Shown here: positions 42,596 to 51,526 of the stretch, piece by piece
Numbering within the stretch: the stretch's first letter is position 1
Layout: every line of letters begins with the position of its first letter
NCBI RefSeq assembly: GCF_000380335.1
Contig: NC_021149.1
Location: 2,656,501 to 2,720,500 of the forward strand
Length of the DNA stretch: 64,000 nt
Direction of reading: 5' to 3'
Source: Azotobacter vinelandii CA
GTDB taxonomy: Bacteria; Pseudomonadota; Gammaproteobacteria; Pseudomonadales; Pseudomonadaceae
Notes under the pieces: generated by a model
Databases searched by the model: none
Told to the model about the DNA's origin: nothing
Seen by the model: the letters and a program-made list of their open reading frames with translations, nothing else
Program-made: the position numbers and the translations under genes

Positions 42596-44794
42596 ATGTC
42601 CACCTCGATCGCCCCGCCCGCCCCTACGCCGCGCCCTTCCCTGCTGCTGGCCCTGGCCATCTCGATGGCCTCCTTGTCCCTCCCCGCGCAGTCGGTGGAG
42701 CAGGACGAGGAAAACGAAGAAGAAACCGTCGTGCTCGACACCCTGGACGTTTCGGCCAAGGGTGTCACCGTCGGCGCCGCCGGCCTGGAAGCCGGCGCCG
42801 GCTTCCGTTCGCGGAATGCGGAGTTCGGGCTGCTGGGGGATCGCGATATCCGCGATACCCCGCTGAGCATCAGCGTGATCAACTCGGACATGATCCGCAA
42901 CACCCAGGCCACCGGCCTGAGCGATCTGCTCAAGTACCTGCCCAGCACCCAGATGCAGGCCCGCGGCGGCATGGAGATCGGCCGCCCGCAGACCCGCGGC
43001 TTCCAGGGTGGCGTAGTCTCGAACAGCCATCTGGATGGCTTCAACGTGGCCATCACCACCGCCTATCCCATGGAGCAGGTGGAACGCCTGGAAGTGATCA
43101 ACGGCCTGAGCGGCGCCCTGTACGGACCCGCGGCTCCGGCCGGCGATTTCAACCTGGTCCACAAGCGCCCCACCGCCACGCCGCTGCAGCACGTCCGCCT
43201 AGGCTTCGCCGACGACAGCCGGCTGCTCGGCCATGTGGACCTGAGCGATACCCTCGGCTTCTTCGGCTACCGGCTCAACCTGCTGAACGAACAGGGCGAC
43301 AGCTATTCCGGCAAGAGCGATACCCAGCGCAGCCTGGTGGACCTGGCCCTGGACTTCCACCTGAGCCCCGCCACGGTGCTCGAAGTCAACGCCAGCCACT
43401 ACGAATACGAAGCCTGGGGCCTCCCCAACCAGTTCTCCTACGGCGACAACCGGCGCCTGCCCCACGCGCCCGACCCCGAGGACTCCGGACTGGGCCAGGG
43501 CTTCACCGGCGCCTACCTGGAAACCAACACCGGCACCCTGCGCCTGCGGCACGACTTCAACGAGGACTGGAAGATGGTCGCCGGCGTCTCCCGGCAGATC
43601 GCCGACCGCGACATGTACAACGGCACCAACCGGCTGGACAACGACCGGGGCGACTACACCACCCTGGTCAACGCCAGCCAGGCGGCCAGCCGCTTCATCG
43701 TCACCAGCGACCAGTTGCGCTTCAACGGCAAGCTGCAAAGCGGCCCCTTCAGCCACGACCTGGTGCTCGGCACCACCGGTTTCGACTGGGACATCTACGG
43801 TGTGGAGAATCCCCCCCGGCAGGCCAACCAGATCCTCGGCACGGCCAACATCGATTCGCCGCGCAACTTCCCGGAGATCGACCTGTTCCACACCGATGAC
43901 CGCTACCGCTCCGGCACCACCGAATACCGCACGGTGACCCTGGGCGACACCATCGGCTACGGGCGCTGGTCGCTCATGGCCATGTTCAGCAAGACCTGGA
44001 TCCAGTCCCGCAGCTACGACAGGAACAGCCAGCGGACCAACGACAGCAGCGACGACGGCATCAACCCGACCTATTCCATAAGCTACAAGCCGCGGGACGA
44101 CATGACCTTCTACGTGTCCTACGCGGAAAGCCTGGAAGTTGGCGATACCGCGCCCACCGGCGCGCTGAACGAGGGCGAGACCCTCTCTCCCTACGAAAGC
44201 GAGCAATGGGAAGCCGGCTTCAAGTGGCGCGCCCGCGGCATCGATCTGGCCGCCGCGATCTTCCGCATCGAGCGCCCCTTCGCCTACCTCGACAACGGTG
44301 TCTTCAGCGAACAGGGCACCCAGGTGAACCGTGGCCTGGAGCTGAGCGCCAACGGCGAGATCCTCCCCGGCCTGTCCGTCTATGGCGGCGCCACCTGGCT
44401 CGACCCCAGGCTGCGCGACACGGCGCGGGAAGACACCAGCGACAAGCGCATCGTCAGCGTGCCCAAGATCCAGGCCAACCTGCTCTTCGAATACGACGTT
44501 CCCCGGCTGCCCGGCCTGGTGCTGATCACCAACCTGCATCACACCGGCAAGCGCGCGGCCAACCAGACCAACACCCAGTGGGTGGGCGCCTACAGCACCT
44601 TCGACATCGGTACCCGCTACACCCACAAGGTCATGGGCAGGAACGTGGTCTGGCGGGCCGACCTGTACAACCTGACCGACCGGCACTACTGGGCCTCCAT
44701 CTTCGCCAACTCCGTGGACGGCTCCGCCACCAGCAACGGCGCCTACCTGGGCGCACCGCGGGAATTCCGCGCCTCCGTATCCTTCGACCTGTGA
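42596..44794 (+). CDS. TonB-dependent outer-membrane receptor, siderophore type
   Basis: 732 residues from ATG 42596 (an earlier ATG at 42566 lacks a ribosome site). A signal region is followed by a TonB-box-like segment (ETVVLDTLDVSA) and a plug domain (DTPLSISVINSDMIRN, GFQGGVVSNSHLDGF, EVINGLSGALYGPAAPAGDFNLVHKRP). The rest is a 22-strand-type barrel ending at ...RASVSFDL. It should import a metal chelate, in line with the FecBCD-like ABC genes that follow. The substrate is not clear from sequence. Confidence 0.9.
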   Translation: MSTSIAPPAPTPRPSLLLALAISMASLSLPAQSVEQDEENEEETVVLDTLDVSAKGVTVGAAGLEAGAGFRSRNAEFGLLGDRDIRDTPLSISVINSDMIRNTQATGLSDLLKYLPSTQMQARGGMEIGRPQTRGFQGGVVSNSHLDGFNVAITTAYPMEQVERLEVINGLSGALYGPAAPAGDFNLVHKRPTATPLQHVRLGFADDSRLLGHVDLSDTLGFFGYRLNLLNEQGDSYSGKSDTQRSLVDLALDFHLSPATVLEVNASHYEYEAWGLPNQFSYGDNRRLPHAPDPEDSGLGQGFTGAYLETNTGTLRLRHDFNEDWKMVAGVSRQIADRDMYNGTNRLDNDRGDYTTLVNASQAASRFIVTSDQLRFNGKLQSGPFSHDLVLGTTGFDWDIYGVENPPRQANQILGTANIDSPRNFPEIDLFHTDDRYRSGTTEYRTVTLGDTIGYGRWSLMAMFSKTWIQSRSYDRNSQRTNDSSDDGINPTYSISYKPRDDMTFYVSYAESLEVGDTAPTGALNEGETLSPYESEQWEAGFKWRARGIDLAAAIFRIERPFAYLDNGVFSEQGTQVNRGLELSANGEILPGLSVYGGATWLDPRLRDTAREDTSDKRIVSVPKIQANLLFEYDVPRLPGLVLITNLHHTGKRAANQTNTQWVGAYSTFDIGTRYTHKVMGRNVVWRADLYNLTDRHYWASIFANSVDGSATSNGAYLGAPREFRASVSFDL

Positions 44795-44801
44795 AAACCT
44801 C

Positions 44802-45599
44802 ATGTCCGGACTGATCAACTGGGAACTCCTCATGCAGCTCACCTGGCCGCCGGCGCTCGAACGCGCGCCCATGTGGGACGGCTTCGCCCGCCGCTACGAC
44901 GGCTACACCCGCCTGAGCGCCGACTACGTGGATGCGCAGGTGGACATCCTCGGCCTGCGGCCCGACGAAAGCCTGCTCGACGTCGGCGCCGGACCGGGGC
45001 GCCTCGCCATCCCGGCGGCGCGCCGGGCGCGGCAGGTCACGGCGCTCGACATTTCGCGCCCCATGCTCGACGAACTGGAACGCAACGCCGCCGCGGCCGG
45101 CGTCGACAACATCCAGCCCCTGCAAATCGCCTGGGACAAGGTGCTGCCGGGCGAAAACGTCCCGCTGCACGACGTGGTGCTGCTGTCGCGTTCGCCGGCG
45201 ATGCGCGACCTGGCCAAGGTGGACGCCCTGGTGCGCCGCGCCGCCTACGTGATGCTGTATTCCGGCCCCAGCCTGAAGTCCTTCCACGACCGCCTGGTGG
45301 CCGGCATCGAAGAAACGCCGCCGGTGGGCGCTGGCCGCTCGGCCCTGCCGGGCCACGCCCTGATCTTCAACCGCCTGCTCGACATGGGCATCGAGGCCCG
45401 CGTGGACTACCTCGCCGACGGCTTCAGCCGCTGGTATCCCGACGAAGAGGCCGCCGTGGCGGATTTCGCCTGGCTGGATCTGCCCGCCGGCAGCGAGGCG
45501 CGCCTGCGCGCCAACCTCGCCGCCTACCTGCAGGAAGAGAACGGTGGGCTGCGTCTGCGCATGGAAACCCGCACCGCGGTCGTCTGGTGGTGCAAATGA
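44802..45599 (+). CDS. Class I SAM-dependent methyltransferase in a transporter operon
   Basis: 265 residues. The SAM-binding motif I is LLDVGAGPGRLAIPAA near residue 59, with motif II at ALDISRPMLDELE. It starts seven bases after the TonB-receptor stop, so they are co-translated. Methyltransferases in chelate-uptake clusters may modify or release the imported ligand, or respond to its metal. I cannot identify its acceptor. An alternative ATG at 44832 would give a slightly shorter protein. Confidence 0.8.
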   Translation: MSGLINWELLMQLTWPPALERAPMWDGFARRYDGYTRLSADYVDAQVDILGLRPDESLLDVGAGPGRLAIPAARRARQVTALDISRPMLDELERNAAAAGVDNIQPLQIAWDKVLPGENVPLHDVVLLSRSPAMRDLAKVDALVRRAAYVMLYSGPSLKSFHDRLVAGIEETPPVGAGRSALPGHALIFNRLLDMGIEARVDYLADGFSRWYPDEEAAVADFAWLDLPAGSEARLRANLAAYLQEENGGLRLRMETRTAVVWWCK

Positions 45600-45708
45600 G
45601 CCGCGAGGCGCAGCGTCGAGAACCGCGAGACCCGGACCGATCGTTCTTCGCCGCACTCCCGCGGAAACGGCCGGCGAACCAGCGCTCCGGCCCCGAAAGA
45701 GGTAATCC

Positions 45709-46791
45709 ATGAGCATCGAAGCCCCCCTCACCGCCACGCTGCCGGCCGGCCCGACACGCCGCCGCCTGTGCAGCGCCATGGCCGGCGGCGCCTTGCTGGC
45801 ATTGCTGGGCATGCCCGGCGCCAGGGCGGAAACCCGGCGCACCCTGAGCTATTACGGCGGACAACTCCGGCTACCGGAACGCATCACCCGCATCGCCACC
45901 GCCTGGGAGGCACAGAACGCGGTCATCGCCATGCTCGGCCATGGCCAGGACATCGTCGCCTCCACGCGCATCGTGCGCCAGATGCCGGTGTTCCGCCGCT
46001 TCGTGCCCTCCATCGCCGACGCCGCGCTGGCCAGCGGCGGCGGCGCCAACGATGTCAACGTCGAGGAACTGCTGCGCGTGCGCCCCGAGCTGCTGTTCGT
46101 CGCCGGCAGCCTGCCGCCGGCCAAGCGCAAGGTACTCGAAGGCGCGGGCATCGCCATCGTCGAACTGCGCGCCAACTCCCTCGATGCCCTGCTGGAGCGC
46201 GTGCGGATCAGCGGAGAAATCCTCGGCCCGCAGGCCCAGGAGAAAGCGCGGGACTACCAGGCGTATTTCCAGGACAACGTCGCCAGGGTGCGGCGCGCGC
46301 TGGAAGGGGTGCCGGCGGAAAAACGCCGGCGCCTCTACCACTGCATGGGCGATCCGCTCAGCACTTCCGGGCGTCCCTCGCTGAACCAGGACTGGATGGA
46401 TCTCGGCGGCGCCATCAATGTCGCCGAACACTGGTTCGCCACCCCCGTTCCGAGCGGCAAGGTCTCCCTGGAGCAGATCATCGCCGCCGACCCCGACGTC
46501 ATCGTGGCGATGCGCGCCGACGATGCCGCGCTGATCCGGCGCGATCCGCGCTGGGCCGGCCTGCGTGCCGTGCGCGAAGGCCAGGTGCACGCCAACCCGC
46601 GCGGCATGTTCTGGTGGTGCCGGGAAACCTCGGAAGAAGCCCTGCAATTCCTCTGGCTGGCCCGGCTGCTCTACCCGGACGCGCTCGCCGGAATCGACAT
46701 GCGCGAGGAGACCCGGACCTTTTACCAGCGCTTCTACGGCTATCGGTTGAACGACGATGAAATCGCCGAATTCCTGCAGCCACGCTCCTGA
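45709..46791 (+). CDS. Periplasmic metal-chelate (class III) binding protein
   Basis: 360 residues, GAGG before the ATG. A longer N-terminal part with TRRRLCSAMAGGALLALLGM suggests a Sec- or Tat-type signal ending near ARA-E. The core has the helical-backbone binding-protein pattern of BtuF/FhuD proteins: RITRIATAWEAQNAVIAMLG, VNVEELLRVRPELLFVAGS, ISLEQI-like SLEQIIAADPDVIVAM and VREGQVHANPRG. It hands ligand to the FecCD-type permease that follows. Confidence 0.88.
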   Translation: MSIEAPLTATLPAGPTRRRLCSAMAGGALLALLGMPGARAETRRTLSYYGGQLRLPERITRIATAWEAQNAVIAMLGHGQDIVASTRIVRQMPVFRRFVPSIADAALASGGGANDVNVEELLRVRPELLFVAGSLPPAKRKVLEGAGIAIVELRANSLDALLERVRISGEILGPQAQEKARDYQAYFQDNVARVRRALEGVPAEKRRRLYHCMGDPLSTSGRPSLNQDWMDLGGAINVAEHWFATPVPSGKVSLEQIIAADPDVIVAMRADDAALIRRDPRWAGLRAVREGQVHANPRGMFWWCRETSEEALQFLWLARLLYPDALAGIDMREETRTFYQRFYGYRLNDDEIAEFLQPRS

Positions 46792-46891
46792 GCCGCTCGA
46801 CCGGCCCCCGGCGCAAAAGACTCCCGCGAGCCGGAAGCGCCGCGCCCCCGCCGGCGCGCTCGATCATCACATCATTCCCCCGGAACCCCGC

Positions 46892-47890
46892 ATGCGACTC
46901 ATCGGCCTCGGCGCACTCCTGCTCATGCTCGTCCTCGTCTCCTTCGGCATCGGCCGCTACCCGGTCTCGCCGGATACCGTGCTGGCCATTCTGGCGGGCA
47001 AGCTCTTCTCCATCGACCCCTTCTGGACGCCGGAAACCGAGGCCGTGGTGATGGGCATCCGCCTGCCGCGGATTCTCGCCGCGCTGCTGGTCGGCGCCGC
47101 CCTTTCCGTGTCCGGCGCCGCCTACCAGGGCCTGTTCCGCAACCCCATGGTCTCGCCCGGTATCCTCGGCGTGTCCGCCGGCGCCAGCCTGGGAGCGGCC
47201 CTGGCGATCCTGCTCGGTCACGGCATGCCGGGCATCCAGGGCCTGGCCTTCGCCGGCGGGCTGGCCGCCGTCGGCGCCACCTGGGCGATCGGCGTCACCA
47301 TCGGTCGCCAGGGCGACCCGGTGCTGGTGATGGTGCTGGCCGGAATCGTCATCGGCACCCTGTTCACCGCCCTGGTCTCCCTGGTGAAGTTCGTCGCCGA
47401 TCCCTACAACACCCTGCCCGCCATCACCTTCTGGCTGATGGGCAGCCTGGCCTCGGTCGATCTGCCCGACCTGTCCATCGCCGCCCTGCCGATCCTCGCC
47501 GGCCTGGCGGGACTGCTGGCCATGTCCTGGACCCTCAACGTGCTCTGCTTCGGCGACGAGGAGGCCAGGGCCCTGGGGCTGGAAACCGGCCGCCTGCGTT
47601 TCGTCGTCATCCTCTGCGCCACTCTGGTCAGTGCCGCCGCGGTGGCCATCGCCGGGATCATCGGCCTGGTCGGGCTGATCGTCCCGCATCTGGCGCGCAT
47701 GCTGGTCGGGCCGGACCACCGGGTCCTGCTGCCGGTCTCGACCCTGCTGGGCGCCGGCTTCCTGCTGGCGGTGGATGACCTGGCCCGTTCCCTGTTCGAA
47801 GTGGAAGTGCCCCTGGGCATCGTCACCTCCATCATCGGCGCGCCCTTTTTCCTGTATCTGATGAACCGCAGCCGCAAGGCCTGGATCTGA
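46892..47890 (+). CDS. FecCD/BtuC-family ABC permease
   Basis: 332 residues. Family motifs are GIRLPRILAALLVGAALSVSGAAYQGLFRNPMVSPGILGVSAGASLGA, FWLMGSLA and IGLVGLIVPHLARMLVG, near the ATPase-coupling region. The ATG at 46892 gives the usual length; an in-frame start at 46757 would add a proline-rich, non-hydrophobic extension overlapping the binding-protein gene. The closest forms transport iron chelates, haem or cobalamin. Confidence 0.9.
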   Translation: MRLIGLGALLLMLVLVSFGIGRYPVSPDTVLAILAGKLFSIDPFWTPETEAVVMGIRLPRILAALLVGAALSVSGAAYQGLFRNPMVSPGILGVSAGASLGAALAILLGHGMPGIQGLAFAGGLAAVGATWAIGVTIGRQGDPVLVMVLAGIVIGTLFTALVSLVKFVADPYNTLPAITFWLMGSLASVDLPDLSIAALPILAGLAGLLAMSWTLNVLCFGDEEARALGLETGRLRFVVILCATLVSAAAVAIAGIIGLVGLIVPHLARMLVGPDHRVLLPVSTLLGAGFLLAVDDLARSLFEVEVPLGIVTSIIGAPFFLYLMNRSRKAWI

Positions 47891-47902
47891 GGGAGCGAAA
47901 CC

Positions 47903-48697
47903 ATGCTGGAAGTGCAGCGCCTGAACTGCGGCTACGCCCGCCGGACCGTCCTCGAAGACATCACCTTCGACCTGAACCCGGGCGAACTGCTCTGCCTGCT
48001 CGGCCCCAACGGGGTGGGCAAGACCACCCTGTTCAAGACCCTGCTCGGCCTGCTGCCGCCGCGATCCGGGGAAATCCGCCTCGACGGCCGGCCGACCCGC
48101 CACTGGTCGCGACGCGAGTTCGCCCGCTGGGTGGGCTACGTGCCGCAGGCCCATACGCCGCCCTTTCCCTTTCAGGTCGAGGACGTGGTCGCCATGGGCC
48201 GCACGGCCCACGGCAGCCTGTTTTCCGGCCCCGGCCAGGAGGGCCGGAAAGTCGCCGCCGAAGCCCTGGAAACCCTCGGCATAAGCGCCCTGGCCAAGGC
48301 CAGCTACACGGAAATCAGCGGCGGCGAACGGCAACTGGTGCTGATCGCCCGCGCCCTGGCCCAGCAGCCGCGCATCCTGGTGATGGACGAACCCACCTCG
48401 AACCTGGACTACGGCAACCAGTTGAAAGTGATGGCGCACATCCGCCAGATCGCCCATGGCCGGGACATGGGCATCATCCTCACCACCCACCACCCCGATC
48501 ACGCCCTGCTCTACGCTTCCCGGGTGCTGACCCTGGACCGGGAAAAACGCTACCGGGTCGGCGACCCGGCCACGCTCATCAGCGAAGACTACCTGCGCCG
48601 CACCTATGGCGTGGAAACGGAAATCCACGAGATCGACCGCCATGACGGCCGCAAGACCCGTATCTGCATTCCCGCCGGCGACACGGGGAAAACCTGA
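47903..48697 (+). CDS. ABC transporter ATPase, FecE/BtuD type
   Basis: 264 residues. Walker A is GPNGVGKTT (about 34-42), the Q-loop is YVPQAHTPPFPF, the signature is ISGGERQLV and Walker B is RILVMDEPTSNLDYG. The Q-loop and tail resemble metal-chelate importers. The ATG follows the permease stop by 12 bases, with GGGAG upstream. Confidence 0.92.
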   Translation: MLEVQRLNCGYARRTVLEDITFDLNPGELLCLLGPNGVGKTTLFKTLLGLLPPRSGEIRLDGRPTRHWSRREFARWVGYVPQAHTPPFPFQVEDVVAMGRTAHGSLFSGPGQEGRKVAAEALETLGISALAKASYTEISGGERQLVLIARALAQQPRILVMDEPTSNLDYGNQLKVMAHIRQIAHGRDMGIILTTHHPDHALLYASRVLTLDREKRYRVGDPATLISEDYLRRTYGVETEIHEIDRHDGRKTRICIPAGDTGKT

Positions 48698-48754
48698 ACG
48701 CAACCGGCGTCGACGGGTTCGAAGCGATAATCCTCTTCCTCCCACGTCGACGAG

Positions 48755-49504
48755 ATGGACATGGACAAGCAGCGTAGAAGAACACTCCGGCTCCTGGCCG
48801 GCGCGACGGCCGCGGTCGCCCTGGCGGCCGGGATCGCGCCCGCCTCGTGGGCCGCCCCGGCACGGACCGGACGGGAACGCAGGATCGGCATCATCGGCGC
48901 CGGGCAGGTCGGCTCGACGCTCGGCCGCCTGTGGATCGAAAGCGGGCACCGGGTGATGTTCGCCTCCCGCCATCCGGACCGGCTCGGCGGGCTGGTCGCC
49001 GAACTCGGCGAGCGGGCCGGCGCGGGCAGTCCGGCCGAGGCGGCGCGTTTCGGCGAAATCGTTCTCCTGGCGGTGCCCTACGGCGCGCTGCCCCAGCTCG
49101 GCCGCGATCTCGCGCCCCTGCTGCGCGGCAAGCCCGTCCTCGACGCGACCAACCCCTACCGCTGGCGCGACGGCGAGGCGGCGGACCTTGCCGAACGGCA
49201 AGGCGTGGGCCTGACCAGCGCGGGCTACTTTCCCGACGCGCATCTGGTGCGCGGCTTCAATTCGATCGATGCCAGCGCGGTCGCCGGCAACGCCCACAAG
49301 GCTTCGCCTGCGATCGGCATCCCGCTGGCCGGCGACGACCAGGCGGCGCTGGAAGAGGTCTCGGCCCTGGTCCGCGATGCCGGCTTCGAACCGGTCGTCG
49401 CCGGGCCCCTGGCGAGCGCACGCCTGTTCCAGCCGGGCACACCGTTGTTCCGGCAGGTGATGAGCGCCGAACGGTTGCGCAGCCGCCTGGACGAACAGCG
49501 CTGA
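48755..49504 (+). CDS. Tat-signal NADP-binding protein resembling F420-dependent NADP reductase
   Basis: 249 residues. The N terminus (DKQRRRTLRLLAGATAAVAL, then GIAPASWAA) looks like a twin-arginine signal. The mature part begins with a Rossmann fold (RIGIIGAGQVGSTLGRLW, then MFASRHPDRLGGL, VLLAVPYGAL, VLDATNPYRWRDG, LVRGFNSIDA), the pattern of NADPH:F420 oxidoreductase-like proteins. An exported version is odd since NADP is cytoplasmic, unless it folds with cofactor before export. It lies 57 bp after the ATPase and may be part of the same locus. Confidence 0.8.
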   Translation: MDMDKQRRRTLRLLAGATAAVALAAGIAPASWAAPARTGRERRIGIIGAGQVGSTLGRLWIESGHRVMFASRHPDRLGGLVAELGERAGAGSPAEAARFGEIVLLAVPYGALPQLGRDLAPLLRGKPVLDATNPYRWRDGEAADLAERQGVGLTSAGYFPDAHLVRGFNSIDASAVAGNAHKASPAIGIPLAGDDQAALEEVSALVRDAGFEPVVAGPLASARLFQPGTPLFRQVMSAERLRSRLDEQR

Positions 49505-49561
49505 CAGGCAGCGGCTCCGGCCGCGACGGAAACCGCCCACGGCCCGATGGCCGCATGGCGC

Positions 49562-50467
49562 TCAGCCGCCGTGGAGCCGCGCCGCCATGAACCGGCTGCG
49601 CTGCCCAATGCTCCGCACCGCTTCGATCAGGGCGCGCGCGGCCGGATTCGTCCGCGGCGAAAAAGCGTAGAAGCAGGCGGCCGGCAGCGCGGGCAAGCGC
49701 TCCTCCTCCCCCAGTTCGCGCAAACCTTCGCGCAACTGGCTGCGGGCGACGACCGTCACCGCAAAACCGGCCAGCGCCGCGGACAGGCAGCCGGCCATGC
49801 TGCCGCTCTCGAAGACCACGCGCCAGGGACGGGCCACGCTGCCGAGAGCGGCAAGGGCCGCCTCGCGGTAGATGCAGGGCTCCGGGAACACCGCCAGCGG
49901 CAGCGCTTCGGCAAGGTCCGCCGCGCACGCCGAGGCATAGGCCCAGACCAGCGGCTCCCGCCACAGCAATTCGCCCTCGCCGTTCGTCCGGCTGCAGCGC
50001 TTGCCGAAGACCACATCCAGATGGCCCCGCTCCTGCTGGCGCAACAGGTCGGCGGTGATACCGACCTTCAGCTCGATCGACGCCTGCGGATGCCAGCGGT
50101 GGAAGCCCTGCAACACCTGGGGCAGCCAAGTGCCCGCGAAATCCTCGGAGGCACCGACGCGCAGCCGGCCCTGAATCGTCGAGCCGCGCAGCCTGGCCCG
50201 CGCCTCGCGCTCCAGATCCACGATGTTGCGGGCATAGGCGTACAGGGTTTCTCCGGCCTGGGTCAGATCCAGGCGTCGCGTGGTACGCGCCAGCAAGGTG
50301 TCGCCAGCGGCCAGCTCCAGGCGCTTGATATGGCCGCTGACCGCGGACGGTGTGAGCGCCAGACGTTCCGCCGCCAGGGCGAAGCCACCACTGTCGACCA
50401 CCTCCAGGAAGGTACGCAGCAGCACGATATCGAGCGTCGGAGAGCTCGTACCCACGGTCTTGTCCAT
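49562..50467 (-). CDS. LysR-family transcriptional regulator
   Basis: 301 residues from the ATG at 50467, the usual LysR length; an earlier start at 50536 would add an N-terminal tail. The helix-turn-helix is LRTFLEVVDSGGFALAAERLALTPSAVSGHIKRLE. The effector domain starts at QGRLRVGASEDFAG. Divergent from an epoxide-hydrolase-like gene, its likely target. Confidence 0.93.
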   Translation of the reverse strand: MDKTVGTSSPTLDIVLLRTFLEVVDSGGFALAAERLALTPSAVSGHIKRLELAAGDTLLARTTRRLDLTQAGETLYAYARNIVDLEREARARLRGSTIQGRLRVGASEDFAGTWLPQVLQGFHRWHPQASIELKVGITADLLRQQERGHLDVVFGKRCSRTNGEGELLWREPLVWAYASACAADLAEALPLAVFPEPCIYREAALAALGSVARPWRVVFESGSMAGCLSAALAGFAVTVVARSQLREGLRELGEEERLPALPAACFYAFSPRTNPAARALIEAVRSIGQRSRFMAARLHGG

Positions 50468-50575
50468 GGCGCCCCATTCAACGAGATAACTCAATAATGG
50501 ATGGAGATTATTCATCAATCGCGTTTTTCCATCCACTTAACATCATGGCGAACCATGCCCGTCCGGAGAATCGCG

Positions 50576-51466
50576 ATGACCGAATACGCCTTCGTCACCA
50601 CCCCACAGCTCGAAATCGCCTATCGGCAATGGAACCCGCACGGAATCCGCACGGCCGTGCTGCTGCACGGCTGGCCGGACAGCCCGGCCTGCTGGAAAGC
50701 GGTGGCGCCCGCGCTGGCCGATGCCGGTTACCGGGTCCTGGCCCCCGCGCTGCGGGGCTTCGCGCCGACGCGCTTTCGCGATGCGGCGACGCCGCGCAGC
50801 GGGCAACTGGCGGCGCTGGGCCGCGACCTGCTGGATTTCATCGACGCGCTGGACCTGCGCCGCCCCGTGCTGGTCGGACACGACTGGGGCGCGCGGGCCG
50901 CCGCGAATGCCTGCGGACTGCGGGAGCGGGTCGCCTCGCACCTGGTGATGCTGTCGGTGGGCTATGGCACCAACGATCCGAACCAGTCCATTTCGCTGCA
51001 ACAGGCGCGCAACTACTGGTATCACTGGTTCATGGCCACACCGCGCGGGGAAAGGACGGTGCGGGAAGAGCGCCGGGCCTTCGCGCGCCGGATGTGGGAT
51101 ACCTGGTCGCCCGCCGGCTGGTACGACGAGGCCGATTTCGACCAGGCCGCGCAGGCCTTCGATGGGCCCGACTGGGCGGACGTCGTGCTGCATTCCTATC
51201 GCCATCGCTGGGGATTCGTCGGGGGAGACGCGCGCTTCGCCGCAGACGAGCAGCGCCTGAATCCCGCACCGCTGCTGTCCATCCCGACCCTGGCGATCCA
51301 CGGCGCCGCGGACGCCTGCAACGATCCCGAGAGTTCCAGCGGGCGCGAGCGCTTTTTCAGCGCTCGCTACGAACGCCTGCTGCTCGATGGCATCGGGCAT
51401 TTCCCGCAGCGCGAGTCGCCCTCGCGGGTGAGCGATGCCATCGTGCGGTTCTGCTCCACGGAGTGA
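50576..51466 (+). CDS. Alpha/beta hydrolase, epoxide-hydrolase or dehalogenase type
   Basis: 296 residues from the ATG at 50576, with CGGAGA upstream. LLHGWPDS is the oxyanion motif, and the nucleophile region VLVGHDWGARAA holds an aspartate rather than serine, as in epoxide hydrolases and haloalkane dehalogenases. The acid may be in IHGAADACND and the catalytic His in GIGHFPQRE. The lid contains paired tyrosine candidates (NYWYHW, YRHRWGF), which epoxide hydrolases use to hold the epoxide. Divergent from a LysR gene, suggesting induction by its substrate. Confidence 0.85.
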   Translation: MTEYAFVTTPQLEIAYRQWNPHGIRTAVLLHGWPDSPACWKAVAPALADAGYRVLAPALRGFAPTRFRDAATPRSGQLAALGRDLLDFIDALDLRRPVLVGHDWGARAAANACGLRERVASHLVMLSVGYGTNDPNQSISLQQARNYWYHWFMATPRGERTVREERRAFARRMWDTWSPAGWYDEADFDQAAQAFDGPDWADVVLHSYRHRWGFVGGDARFAADEQRLNPAPLLSIPTLAIHGAADACNDPESSSGRERFFSARYERLLLDGIGHFPQRESPSRVSDAIVRFCSTE

Positions 51467-51526
51467 ACGGAGCCCGGCCGCATCCCGCTGCGGAAACCGC
51501 GAACGGAACAGCCGGGAAGCCGGCGT

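Noticed and set aside
46499-49540. 1013-codon minus-strand frame through the ABC transporter genes
   Set aside because: Shadow; no motifs, and the plus-strand genes are clear.
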